Assembly (NCBI GenBank): GCA_021775835.1
Contig: JAJFHC010000015.1
Span: forward strand, 1 to 25,580
Length of the DNA: 25,580 nt
Direction of reading: 5' to 3'
Origin: Hyphomicrobiales bacterium
GTDB lineage: Bacteria > Pseudomonadota > Alphaproteobacteria > Rhizobiales > JAJFHC01
The notes below the pieces were generated by a model. That model was not told the origin of the DNA. It saw only the letters and a program-made list of their open reading frames with translations, and did no database searches. The first letter of the stretch is position 1, and each line of letters starts with the position of its first letter. Below, piece by piece: positions 7,869 through 16,763 of the stretch. The translations under genes were made by a program, and so were the position numbers.

Positions 7869-7876
7869 GAAAGGAT

Positions 7877-9931
7877 CTAAATGTCGAGTTCCGTTGCAAA
7901 CGCCGCTCGTTCCTGGATGAACTGAAAGCGTGCTTCGGGTTTGTTACCCATGAGATGTTCCACGGCCTTTGAGGTTTGACTGCGGTCATCTTCCGCAATG
8001 CCAACCTTGAGCAGAGTCCGGCCTTTCCGTTTCATGGTGGTTTCTTTCAATTGTGCAGGCAACATCTCGCCCAGACCCTTGAACCGACCGATGTCGATCT
8101 TGCCCCGGCCCGTAAACTCCGAGGCCAGCAACTCATCCTTGTGGGCATCATCACGGGCATAGAGCGTCTTGCCGCCCTGGGTAATCCGGTAAAGCGGCGG
8201 GACGGCCATGTAGAGATGCCCGTTTTCAATCAGCAGGGGCATTTCGCGGTAGAAGAAAGTAATCAGCAGTGACGCTATGTGGGCGCCATCCACATCGGCA
8301 TCCGTCATGATGATGACCTTTTCATAACGCAGATCGTCATCGCGGTAACGCGAACCGGTGCCGCATCCAAGTGCTTGTGTCAGGTCTGAAATTTGCTGGT
8401 TCTGGGCAATCTTGCCGGCCGTCGCATTAGCGACATTGAGAATCTTGCCGCGCAGGGGAAGGATGGCTTGGGTCTTGCGGTCACGTGCCTGTTTGGCGGA
8501 GCCGCCAGCGGAGTCGCCCTCGACGATGAAAATTTCCGAGCCGGCTGCGGAATTCTGCGCGCAGTCGGCAAGCTTTCCAGGCAGACGAAGTTTGCGCACC
8601 GCCGACTTGCGGTTGACCTCGCGTTCCTGACGCTTGCGGAGCCGTTCTTCTGCCCGGTCGATGACCCACTCCAGCAATCGGTTTGCCTGGTTCGGGTTGG
8701 CCGTCAACCAATGGTCGAAGTGATCGCGAATGGCTTGATCGACGATCTTGGTCGCGTCGCTGGTCGCCAGTTTCTCCTTGGTCTGGCCCTGAAATTCCGG
8801 CTCTCTGATAAACACAGAAAGCATGGCGCCAGAAGACCCCATGACGTCTTCGGCGGTGATCTGTTGCGCCTTCTTGTTGTTGGCCAATTCACCATAGGCT
8901 TTCAGGCCTCGGTTTAGAGCCCCGCGCAAGCCTGCTTCATGAGTCCCGCCTTCGATCGTCGGCACCGTGTTGCAGTAGGAATTGACGAACCCGTCCGCGC
9001 CGCCATACCAGGCAATCGCCCATTCGACCGAACCGTGCCCGCCTTTCTTCGTGACCTTGCCGGCGAAAATCTCTGGCGTCACAAGGGTATGGCCCTCGAT
9101 CGACAAGGCCAGATAGTCCTTCAGGCCTCCGGGAAAATGCAGCGTGGCTTTTTCGGGCGTCTGGTCCTTTTCGCCGATCAGGGAGGACGCACACTGCCAG
9201 CGGATTTCCACGCCGCCGAAAAGATAGGCTTTCGACCGTGCCATCTTGAATAGCCGCGCTGGTTTGAACGCCAGATCCTTGCCGAAGATCTCCGTATCGG
9301 GGAGGAAACGAACCCGCGTCCCGCGCCGGTTGTGGACTTTTCCCAGGTGTTCCAGTTTGCCGTCAGGCGTGCCGCGGGTGAATGTCTGACGATAGAGCTC
9401 CTGGCCGCGGGCAATCTCGACTTCAAGGGTTTCCGACAGGGCGTTGACGACCGACACACCGACACCGTGCAGGCCGCCCGACGTCTCGTATACCTTCGAA
9501 TCGAACTTGCCGCCGGCATGCAGTGTCGTCAGGATGACTTCCAGGGCCGACTTGTTTTTGAATTTGGGATGGGGGTCGATTGGAATGCCCCGGCCATTGT
9601 CTGTCACGGTCAGCCAGCCGTCCTCTTCCAGGCTGACTTCGATCCAGGTCGCGTGGCCGGCCACGGCCTCGTCCATGGAGTTGTCGATGACTTCGGCAAA
9701 CAGATGATGCAAGGCCTTTTCGTCGGTCCCGCCAATGTACATGCCCGGCCGCCGGCGTACCGGCTCGAGACCTTCGAGCACCTCGATGTCGGCTGCTGTA
9801 TAGCCGTCTTCACCTGACGTTGCTTTTATCTCCGCCGCACTCCGGCGTTTAGCCTTGCGCTGAGGCTTTGCCGCGGGTTCGCCGGCGACTTCGTCATCAA
9901 GTTTATGAAACAGGTCGTGAATGTTTGCCAT
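7877..9931 (-). CDS. parE: DNA topoisomerase IV subunit B
   Basis: A 684-residue type IIA topoisomerase B subunit. The GHKL ATPase shows EVIDNSMDEAVAG, DNGRGIP and GLHGVGVSVVNALS; the TOPRIM domain shows FIVEGDSAGGSA and the metal-binding DADVDGAHI. It pairs with ParC (not in this window) to decatenate daughter chromosomes. Length and the single compact TOPRIM region fit ParE rather than the longer GyrB of many proteobacteria. The ATG at 9931 (MANIHDLF) is preferred over the in-frame TTG at 9952 because a GAAGAG stretch precedes it and the family begins near there. Residues about 10-40 are a basic, low-complexity extension before the ATPase domain. Confidence 0.93.
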   Translation of the reverse strand: MANIHDLFHKLDDEVAGEPAAKPQRKAKRRSAAEIKATSGEDGYTAADIEVLEGLEPVRRRPGMYIGGTDEKALHHLFAEVIDNSMDEAVAGHATWIEVSLEEDGWLTVTDNGRGIPIDPHPKFKNKSALEVILTTLHAGGKFDSKVYETSGGLHGVGVSVVNALSETLEVEIARGQELYRQTFTRGTPDGKLEHLGKVHNRRGTRVRFLPDTEIFGKDLAFKPARLFKMARSKAYLFGGVEIRWQCASSLIGEKDQTPEKATLHFPGGLKDYLALSIEGHTLVTPEIFAGKVTKKGGHGSVEWAIAWYGGADGFVNSYCNTVPTIEGGTHEAGLRGALNRGLKAYGELANNKKAQQITAEDVMGSSGAMLSVFIREPEFQGQTKEKLATSDATKIVDQAIRDHFDHWLTANPNQANRLLEWVIDRAEERLRKRQEREVNRKSAVRKLRLPGKLADCAQNSAAGSEIFIVEGDSAGGSAKQARDRKTQAILPLRGKILNVANATAGKIAQNQQISDLTQALGCGTGSRYRDDDLRYEKVIIMTDADVDGAHIASLLITFFYREMPLLIENGHLYMAVPPLYRITQGGKTLYARDDAHKDELLASEFTGRGKIDIGRFKGLGEMLPAQLKETTMKRKGRTLLKVGIAEDDRSQTSKAVEHLMGNKPEARFQFIQERAAFATELDI

Positions 9932-10232
9932 GCCGCTCTTCGTCTGTCGCAATTTCCGGGGATTCGTTCAAAAACTCAAACGAATCAATACCTATGATGC
10001 CATTGAGACGTTATGAGGGCGAGGGTCGAGTTTTGCAAGTGCCTCCGATTCGAGGTCAAACCGCCGGTTATCAACATGACAAACGTGAGTACCAGAATTC
10101 TGATGCGGGCAAGCGCCTGATGTTTGGTGCAGAATTGGTTTTTTAGTTTAGAGAAACTAAGGTTAAGCTGAAAGTTTCTGGTTAGGCGGTTGTCACGCAA
10201 CCATGCCAGTTTGGGTTCATGGAAACAACCGG
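9932..10232. other. divergent intergenic region with an AT-rich dyad
   Basis: This stretch separates parE (minus) from the MFS gene (plus) and holds no gene. The dyad TTAGTTT-AGAG-AAACTAA at 10143-10160 is perfect over 7 bp and lies about 75 bases before the MFS start. As RNA it is a weak AT hairpin; as DNA it could be an operator. Clear -35/-10 elements were not identified on either strand. Confidence 0.5.
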
Positions 10233-11462
10233 ATGACAAGTATGTCCCCCCAATCAGACCGTCAAAACTGGATTGTCGTGATCTTCGGGTTCCTGGCATT
10301 GGCGTTGGCGTTTTCCGGACGGGCGGCGTTGGGACTGGTCATGCCGGTCTGGCAAGCCGACTTCGGTTGGTCCAGCAGTTTCATTTCGAGCGTCGGGGCG
10401 GGAGCCCTGATCGTCATGGCAATCGTGGCACCGTTTGCCGGACGACTGGTTGACAGGAAAGGTCCGCGATTTGCCCTGAGCCTTGGATTAGGGGCGCTGA
10501 CAATCGGTTGTTTGTTGGTCGCAACAATGAACAGTAAAATTGTTTTCATAATTGGGTTTGGCGGATTTTCCGCGATTGGTTTCGGCATTGTCGCGACCCA
10601 CGTCGTGGCGACAGCTGTCGTCAAAGTGTTCCAGAATAATCAGGGGCTTGCCACAGGGATCGCGACCTCTGGTGCCACCGGCGGGCAATTCCTGATCGTC
10701 CCCCTGATTGCGGCACTTCTGGCTTACGGCAGTTGGCGTTGGAGCTTTGCGGTACTGGGCGTCGCAAGCCTGCTTCTCATGCCCTGTATCATGACAGCCA
10801 TCAGGGGACGGTCAGCCGAGGCAGGTGAGGCGGCAGCCGATGGGTCCGGACAGGCACCGATTGCAGACGACACTTGGTTTGTTCTGCGCAATCCGGCCTT
10901 TCATGTTCTGTTCTGGAGTTTTCTGATTTGCGGTTTCACGACCACGGGCGTCATTGAAACCCACTTGCTGCCGTTTGCCTCCTTCTGCGGGTTTCCACCT
11001 GTTCCCAGTGCTGCCGCCTACGGTCTTCTCTCGGCGGTCAACCTCGTGGGTATGATTGCGGCCGGATGGCTCACGGACCGGGTCAACCGGCCGATGCTTC
11101 TGGCGGCGATCTACCTGCTGCGCGGCATGACCTTCTTGCTGCTGGCCTACCTGCCGGGCACGTCGATCGAAACGCTGTTCCTGTTCGCCATCCTCTTTGG
11201 CGCGGTGGATTACTCTACTGTGCCCGTTACGGCCAGCCTCGTGGCAAGTCACGTCGGCGTACGGGTGATGGGTCTGGCCATGGGCCTGATATCGGCAGGC
11301 CACGCCATCGGCGGTGCCGCGGGCACGTTCCTGGGCGGCTACGTGTTCGATGCCACTGGTGGTTATGAATTGCTGTGGTTCAGCTCGCTTTGGCTGGCAG
11401 CAGGCGCCGGTGTTATGGTGTTGTTCCTGCCGAAATCGGGCCCTCGTGAAGTTGCCGCATGA
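10233..11462 (+). CDS. MFS transporter, monocarboxylate/oxalate-formate-type
   Basis: A protein of about 409 residues with some 12 transmembrane helices. The helix 2-3 motif A is GRLVDRKGPRFALSLG, and a second copy-like AGWLTDRVNRPMLL follows the central loop. The first helix pattern (GRAALGLVMPVWQADFGWSSSFISS) is typical of MCT/OFA-like MFS carriers of organic anions. The start at 10233 (MTSMSPQSD) is a choice among ATGs at 10203, 10233 and 10242; GGAAAC lies upstream of 10233. The TGA overlaps the ATG of the DUF523 gene (ATGA at 11459-11462), so the two are translationally coupled and probably share a substrate or condition. Substrate is not readable. Confidence 0.85.
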   Translation: MTSMSPQSDRQNWIVVIFGFLALALAFSGRAALGLVMPVWQADFGWSSSFISSVGAGALIVMAIVAPFAGRLVDRKGPRFALSLGLGALTIGCLLVATMNSKIVFIIGFGGFSAIGFGIVATHVVATAVVKVFQNNQGLATGIATSGATGGQFLIVPLIAALLAYGSWRWSFAVLGVASLLLMPCIMTAIRGRSAEAGEAAADGSGQAPIADDTWFVLRNPAFHVLFWSFLICGFTTTGVIETHLLPFASFCGFPPVPSAAAYGLLSAVNLVGMIAAGWLTDRVNRPMLLAAIYLLRGMTFLLLAYLPGTSIETLFLFAILFGAVDYSTVPVTASLVASHVGVRVMGLAMGLISAGHAIGGAAGTFLGGYVFDATGGYELLWFSSLWLAAGAGVMVLFLPKSGPREVAA

Positions 11463-11950
11463 ACAAGATACTCATCAGCGCCTGCCTCCTGGGCAGACCG
11501 GTCAGATATGACGGACGCGGCAAGTTTCTTGAGGATCAGCTGATCGAAACGTGGCAGGCCGAGGGCCGTCTGGTCTCGGTATGCCCGGAAGTCATGGCCG
11601 GTTTCCCGACGCCCAGACCGCCGGCGGAAATCCAGCACGGATTCGACGGCATCGATGCGCTCACGGGCAAGGCATCAATTTTCGAAGATACCGGCCGTGA
11701 TGTCACCCAGCCCTTCATCAACGGCGCCCAGGCCACTCTGAAAATTGCCCAAGAGCACTGCTGCCGGTTCGCCCTGTTGACCGACGGCAGCCCGTCGTGT
11801 GGCTCGACGTTCATTTATGACGGGGAGTTCCGGGGGAGTAGGAAAGAGGGTGTGGGGGTGGTGACGGCATTACTGCAGGAGAACGGGATTGAGGTGTTTC
11901 CTGAAGCCCAGCTTGCCGATTTAGCGGATGTGCTTGGTCGGGCATCTTGA
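11459..11950 (+). CDS. DUF523 / TudS-family [4Fe-4S] desulfidase-like protein
   Basis: A 163-residue protein with all DUF523 hallmarks: SACLLG (C9), SVCPEV (C42) and TDGSPSCGS (C114), the three cysteines expected to hold a [4Fe-4S] cluster, plus the G-PTPR-P segment. The family includes 2-thiouracil desulfidase TudS, which removes sulfur from thiolated pyrimidines. C101 and C102 are additional and not part of the usual trio. The start overlaps the MFS stop by 4 bases (ATGA). Coupling to a transporter suggests uptake or efflux of a thiolated compound linked to desulfuration (inference). The stop lies 2 bases from that of the convergent DadA-like gene. Confidence 0.88.
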   Translation: MNKILISACLLGRPVRYDGRGKFLEDQLIETWQAEGRLVSVCPEVMAGFPTPRPPAEIQHGFDGIDALTGKASIFEDTGRDVTQPFINGAQATLKIAQEHCCRFALLTDGSPSCGSTFIYDGEFRGSRKEGVGVVTALLQENGIEVFPEAQLADLADVLGRAS

Positions 11951-11952
11951 AG

Positions 11953-13206
11953 TTAGCGGCGCCTAAACCGCTTCGGATCAAACGCACTAATATCCTCGTT
12001 GGGCATTCGCCCTTGCGCCAGATCGGCGATAATTCGTCCCGTAATGCCGCCGAGCGTCAGGCCAATGTGCTGATGGCCGAACGCGTAGAGTATGTCGTCA
12101 GACTGCGGTGACCGGCCGATCACGGGCAGGGCGTCGGGCAGAGTGGGACGGAAGCCCAGCCAGTCTTCATCAGGTTCTCCCAGGTCGCCGAACATCTCAT
12201 GGGCCTTTCGTGTCAGATAGGCGATGCGGTGTTGGGACTTCTGTTTGTCCAGACCGGCGATTTCAACCGTGCCCGCAATCCTCAGTCCTGCTGCCATCGG
12301 AGTGGCATAGAAGCCCGCATCGGCCCAACCGACCGGTCGCGACAGCAGATGTCCGTGGTCCTTGAACATCACATGATGGCCGCGTTCGGTATCGAGCGGG
12401 ATGTCGGATGCGCCCGACCCGGCAATCGACTTTGCATGGGCGCCGGCGGCAATGACGACTTTACCCGCCTTGATCTCCTCGCCGCCTCCCAGATCGATCG
12501 TCACACCCGGGGTATTCGTGGTCGTGCGCAACACCCTGTCCTGCCGCCACGTGCCACCCCCGCTCACAAAACGGGCATGGAACCGCTCGATAAGTACCTG
12601 AGGGTTGCTGACATGGCGGGCACCGCGGAACAGCAGGCCTTTGTGAATGGGCATTTTCAGCGCCGGTTCCAGATCCCTGATTTCATCGGGGCCGAGCAGA
12701 TCGAAGCTGACGCCATTGCGCCGGCGGGCTTCATTGCCTTCCGCTGCGGCTTTAAAACTGTTCTTGTTGGCGTAAACATAAAGGCAGTCGTTGGCGATCA
12801 TGAGGTCTTCCGCGTCCGCCTCTCTGATTAGGGGATCGAGGCCGGAATCCGCATAAGAGAGCAAACCTCCAAGACTGTCGGTGATCTCACCAACCCGGGT
12901 TGGCGAGCAATTGCGCAGGAAGGCGATCATCCAGGGCAGGTTCCGGAGCGCATAAAGCCAGTCGAACCCCAACGGGCTTTCCCTTGAAAACAGGAGTGAC
13001 GGCAGCGAGGTCAGAATGCCCGGACTGTTGACCGGGACGCAGGCATAGGGAGCGATCGTACAGGCATTGCCAAAGGAGGTACCGCTGCCGGGTGGGTTTT
13101 CATCAAGCAGAATGACACGCAGCCCGCGCATCTGGCCCCAAAGGGCACAGGACACACCAACGATGCCGGCGCCTACGACGGCAAGGTCAAACTCCGGTTC
13201 TTTCAT
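11953..13206 (-). CDS. DadA-like FAD-dependent amino-acid oxidoreductase
   Basis: A 417-residue DAO-family flavoprotein with the N-terminal FAD motif VVGAGIVGVSC (G12-A-G14-x-x-G17), the acidic strand-2 end (LLDENPPGSGTSFGN), the GKVVIAAGAHAKSI segment, and the C-terminal FAD-binding stretch GHQHIGLTLGGITGRIIADL. The pattern matches D-amino-acid dehydrogenase small subunit (DadA)-like enzymes, which oxidise amino acids at the membrane and pass electrons to quinone; glycine- or opine-oxidase-like substrates are also possible. The ATG at 13206 is chosen over an in-frame start at 13269 because the FAD motif then sits at the usual distance and AGGA lies upstream. No alanine racemase or Lrp gene is adjacent. 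Confidence 0.85.
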   Translation of the reverse strand: MKEPEFDLAVVGAGIVGVSCALWGQMRGLRVILLDENPPGSGTSFGNACTIAPYACVPVNSPGILTSLPSLLFSRESPLGFDWLYALRNLPWMIAFLRNCSPTRVGEITDSLGGLLSYADSGLDPLIREADAEDLMIANDCLYVYANKNSFKAAAEGNEARRRNGVSFDLLGPDEIRDLEPALKMPIHKGLLFRGARHVSNPQVLIERFHARFVSGGGTWRQDRVLRTTTNTPGVTIDLGGGEEIKAGKVVIAAGAHAKSIAGSGASDIPLDTERGHHVMFKDHGHLLSRPVGWADAGFYATPMAAGLRIAGTVEIAGLDKQKSQHRIAYLTRKAHEMFGDLGEPDEDWLGFRPTLPDALPVIGRSPQSDDILYAFGHQHIGLTLGGITGRIIADLAQGRMPNEDISAFDPKRFRRR

Positions 13207-13321
13207 GGCTGCATTGTCCTGCAAATATTTGTCTTCGCGTAACGCCCATCGGTCCAAGTGCCCAGGCATTATGCCGTGTCGGTTTTTTACTGTGTATTAC
13301 AATCGGGAGTGTGGCGGACAC

Positions 13322-13348
13322 AAAAAAGACCGGAGCATTAAGCTCCGG
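13322..13348 (-). terminator. intrinsic terminator of the glnB-glnA operon
   Basis: On the minus strand a perfect 7-bp stem CCGGAGC/GCTCCGG with a 5-base loop is followed by TCTTTTTT. It lies about 75 bases after the glnA stop. A second longer dyad (13358-13366 with 13412-13420) lies between the stop and this terminator. Confidence 0.85.
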
Positions 13349-13424
13349 CCTCAAGTCGAGACGGCGAACGGCGGGTGTGAGGAGTACTGAAGACGATGTA
13401 CGTCCGCCGCCCGCCGTCTCTTCG

Positions 13425-14834
13425 TCAGACGCTGTAGTACATGTCGAATTCAACCGGGTGAGGCGTGTGCTCGAACCGGATGACTTCTTCCATTTTGAGC
13501 TCGATGTACGAATCGATCTGATCGTCGGTGAAGACGCCGCCCTTGGTCAGGAAGCCGCGATCCATGTCGAGTGACACTAGGGCCTCTCTGAGGGAACCGC
13601 ATACTGTCGGCACTTCCTTCAGTTCCTCCGGCGGCAGTTCGTAAAGGTCCTTGTCCATGGGATCGCCCGGGTGGATCTTGTTCTGAATGCCGTCAAGGCC
13701 TGCCATCAGCATTGCTGCGAAGGCAAGGTAGGGGTTGGCTGTAGGATCGGGGAAACGAACCTCCACGCGTTTGGCATTCGGCGATGTTGCAAACGGAATG
13801 CGGCAGGACGCCGACCGGTTGCGCGCTGAATAGGCCAGCAGAACCGGAGCCTCGAAGCCTGGAACGAGCCGCTTGTAGGAGTTCGTCGACGGGTTCGTCA
13901 GGGCGTTGAGTGCCTTGGCGTGCTTGATGATTCCGCCGATGTAGAACAGGCAGTCCTCGGACAGGTCGGCGTACTGGTTGCCGGCGAACAGCGGCTTGCC
14001 GTCTTTCCAGATCGACTGGTGTACGTGCATGCCGGTGCCGTTGTCGCCATAGACCGGCTTGGGCATGAAGGTCGCCGACTTGCCATAGGCGTGGGCCACG
14101 TTGTGGATCGCGTACTTGTAGATCTCCATGTGCTCGCCGATCCGCGTGAGTGGCGCGAGCTTGATACCCAGTTCGTGCTGGGCCGCACCCACTTCGTGGT
14201 GATGCTTCTCGACTTCGACGCCCATCTCTCCCATGACCGAGAGCATTTCAGAACGGATGTCCTGGCAGCTGTCGATAGGGTTTACGGGAAAGTATCCGCC
14301 CTTGTTGCGTGGGCGATGGCCGAGGTTGCCCATCTCGTATTCGGTGTCGGTGTTGGTCGGCAGTTCCGAGGAGTCGAGTTTGAATCCGGTGTTGTAGGGA
14401 TCGGAGGCGAACCGCACGTCGTCGAAAATGAAGAACTCTGCTTCCGGACCCATCATGATGGTGTCTCCGATGCCGGTCTGCAGCAGATAGGCCTCAGCAT
14501 TCTTCGCCGTCATGCGTGGGTCGCGGCTGTAGCCTTCACCGGTAGTCGGTTCGAGAATGTCGCAGAAGATGGCGAGAGTGGATTGTGCGTAAAACGGATC
14601 GAGAGCCACGGAATCCACATCGGGCATCAGAGTCATGTCGGATTCGTTGATGGCTTTCCAGCCGGCAATCGACGAGCCGTCGAACATCACGCCGTCGGCG
14701 AACATGTCTTCGTCGCACATCGATGCGTCCATCGTGACGTGCTGCATCTTGCCGCGCGGATCTGTGAAACGCAGGTCGACAAATTTGACGTCTTTTTCCT
14801 TGATCAGTTTGAGAATGTCATCAGCTGTTGCCAT
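13425..14834 (-). CDS. glnA: glutamine synthetase, type I (adenylylatable)
   Basis: A 469-residue GSI that makes glutamine from glutamate, ammonia and ATP; dodecameric and cytosolic. Visible landmarks: [14 protein letters not shown] at the N-terminal beta-grasp, [10 protein letters not shown] (the latch region), [31 protein letters not shown], and [10 protein letters not shown]398 in [11 protein letters not shown] corresponds to the tyrosine adenylylated by GlnE (Tyr397 in E. coli), so it is the GSI-beta type. AAGGA precedes the ATG. It lies 72 bases after glnB and is co-transcribed with it from the sigma54-type promoter at 15328-15343; an intrinsic terminator follows. Confidence 0.97.
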   Translation of the reverse strand: MATADDILKLIKEKDVKFVDLRFTDPRGKMQHVTMDASMCDEDMFADGVMFDGSSIAGWKAINESDMTLMPDVDSVALDPFYAQSTLAIFCDILEPTTGEGYSRDPRMTAKNAEAYLLQTGIGDTIMMGPEAEFFIFDDVRFASDPYNTGFKLDSSELPTNTDTEYEMGNLGHRPRNKGGYFPVNPIDSCQDIRSEMLSVMGEMGVEVEKHHHEVGAAQHELGIKLAPLTRIGEHMEIYKYAIHNVAHAYGKSATFMPKPVYGDNGTGMHVHQSIWKDGKPLFAGNQYADLSEDCLFYIGGIIKHAKALNALTNPSTNSYKRLVPGFEAPVLLAYSARNRSASCRIPFATSPNAKRVEVRFPDPTANPYLAFAAMLMAGLDGIQNKIHPGDPMDKDLYELPPEELKEVPTVCGSLREALVSLDMDRGFLTKGGVFTDDQIDSYIELKMEEVIRFEHTPHPVEFDMYYSV

Positions 14835-14906
14835 GGTCTTGGTCCTTGTTGTCAGTTCGATGGTGTTTGGGTTGAACTTGGTTGTGAATTACTTGAATGG
14901 TGTGTG

Positions 14907-15416
<510 letters not shown>

Positions 15417-15461
15417 TCAAACCTTGTCCTGATAACAAATTGGGCAAGGTGCCTAAAAAAT

Positions 15462-15490
15462 GGGCGTCTTTAACGCCTTTCCCTTTTTTC
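15462..15490. terminator. bidirectional terminator-like hairpin between glnB and the aminotransferase
   Basis: GGCGT-CTTTA-ACGCC (15463-15477) is followed on the plus strand by TTTCCCTTTTTT and on the minus strand by CCATTTTTT. The 5-6 bp stem is short. It sits between two divergent transcription units and may insulate them or act in a leader; see findings. Confidence 0.4.
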
Positions 15491-15557
15491 GAATTTCGAT
15501 AATCTCTCATGCAAATCAAATCAGAAGAGTTTTCAGAACCAAGATTAGGAACAGGGC

Positions 15558-16736
15558 ATGTCCGCAGGCGAGTTGAACACGGTTTTCCAGGGGCTTGGCA
15601 CGACGGTTTTTACGGTCATGTCGGGGTTGGCCGCTGAACATGAAGCGATCAATCTTGGGCAGGGGTTTCCCGACATCGATGGCCCGGAGGAAATCCGCGC
15701 CGAAGCCGCCAGGCGTGTGGTCGATGGACCCAACCAGTACCCGCCGATGCAGGGCGTGCCGGAATTGCGCCAGGCAGTGGCCGATCATGACCGGCGGTTC
15801 TATGGCCTGGAGTACGATTGGCAGAGTGAAGTGGTTGTCACGTCCGGGGCCACCGAAGCCCTGGCGGATTGCCTGATGGCTCTGTTGAACCCTGGTGACG
15901 AAGCGATCCTGGTCGAACCGTTCTACGACTGTTACCTGCCGATAGTCGAACAAACCGGCGCCAAGGTACGGGTTATCTCCCTGGCACCGCCGGATTGGTC
16001 GTTCACAAGAGAAGATCTCGAAGCGGTTTTTTCCGACAAAACCAAACTGATGGTTCTCAACACGCCGATGAACCCGGCCGGCAAGATATTTTCGCGCGAC
16101 GAACTGGCCCTGATCGCCGAATTCCTGGAACGCCACGACGCCTATGCCGTTTGCGATGAGGTTTATGAACACCTGACGTTCGACGGCTTGAAGCACCTGC
16201 CCTTGGCCAGTCTCCCCGGTATGCGCGATCGGAGCCTGCGGATCGGTTCTGCCGGTAAGACGTTTTCTCTCACGGGCTGGAAGGTTGGCTACATCTCCGG
16301 ACCGGCGCAATTGATGGCGGTGATTGCCAAGGCCCACCAGTTCGTCACGTTCACCACGGTACCCGCGTTACAATATGCAATTGCACTGGGTCTGAATCAG
16401 AGCGATGACTATTACGTAGGACTGGCACGGGAACTGGAGCGCAAACGGGATCACTTGCGGTCCACGCTCGAAGGGATCGGGTTGCCTGTCCTGCCCTGCG
16501 ACGGAACATATTTCCTGACCGCAGATATTTCGAAGTTTGGTTTCAACGGTTCCGACTATGACTTCTGCAAGCACATCACGGCCAATGCGAAAGTCGCTGC
16601 AGTTCCCATGAGTGTATTCTATCATCCGGAAACAAAGAACGCTCCAAACTCCCTGATCAGGTTTTGCTTCTGCAAGAAGGACGAGGTGATGACAGAGGCA
16701 GCGGACAGACTGGAACGTTTTTTCGCCAAGGGATAA
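15558..16736 (+). CDS. PLP-dependent class I/II aminotransferase
   Basis: A 392-residue fold-type I aminotransferase. PLP lysine K234 lies in GSAGKTFSLTGWKVGY; other landmarks are the N-terminal INLGQGFPD, YPPMQGVPELR, the cofactor-binding SGATEA, NTPMNPAGK, and the AVCDEVYEHL aspartate/tyrosine. The pattern (GQGFPD, GKTFSLTGWK) is closest to the kynurenine/methionine/glutamine aminotransferase group (YbdL-like). It probably moves amino groups between an amino acid and a 2-oxo acid; the exact substrate is open. AGGA precedes the ATG. A GATAAT at 15498-15503 is a possible -10, without a good -35. nnr starts 27 bases downstream, so they likely form an operon. Confidence 0.9.
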   Translation: MSAGELNTVFQGLGTTVFTVMSGLAAEHEAINLGQGFPDIDGPEEIRAEAARRVVDGPNQYPPMQGVPELRQAVADHDRRFYGLEYDWQSEVVVTSGATEALADCLMALLNPGDEAILVEPFYDCYLPIVEQTGAKVRVISLAPPDWSFTREDLEAVFSDKTKLMVLNTPMNPAGKIFSRDELALIAEFLERHDAYAVCDEVYEHLTFDGLKHLPLASLPGMRDRSLRIGSAGKTFSLTGWKVGYISGPAQLMAVIAKAHQFVTFTTVPALQYAIALGLNQSDDYYVGLARELERKRDHLRSTLEGIGLPVLPCDGTYFLTADISKFGFNGSDYDFCKHITANAKVAAVPMSVFYHPETKNAPNSLIRFCFCKKDEVMTEAADRLERFFAKG

Positions 16737-16763
16737 AGCAAAACAGCCGAGAGGGTGGTCTCC

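Noticed and set aside
9929..9952. TTG start giving ParE seven extra residues
   Set aside because: The ATG at 9931 has a better upstream sequence and a more family-like beginning.
15516..16337. 273-codon open frame antisense to the aminotransferase
   Set aside because: It overlaps a clear PLP enzyme with all motifs intact and has no domain of its own.
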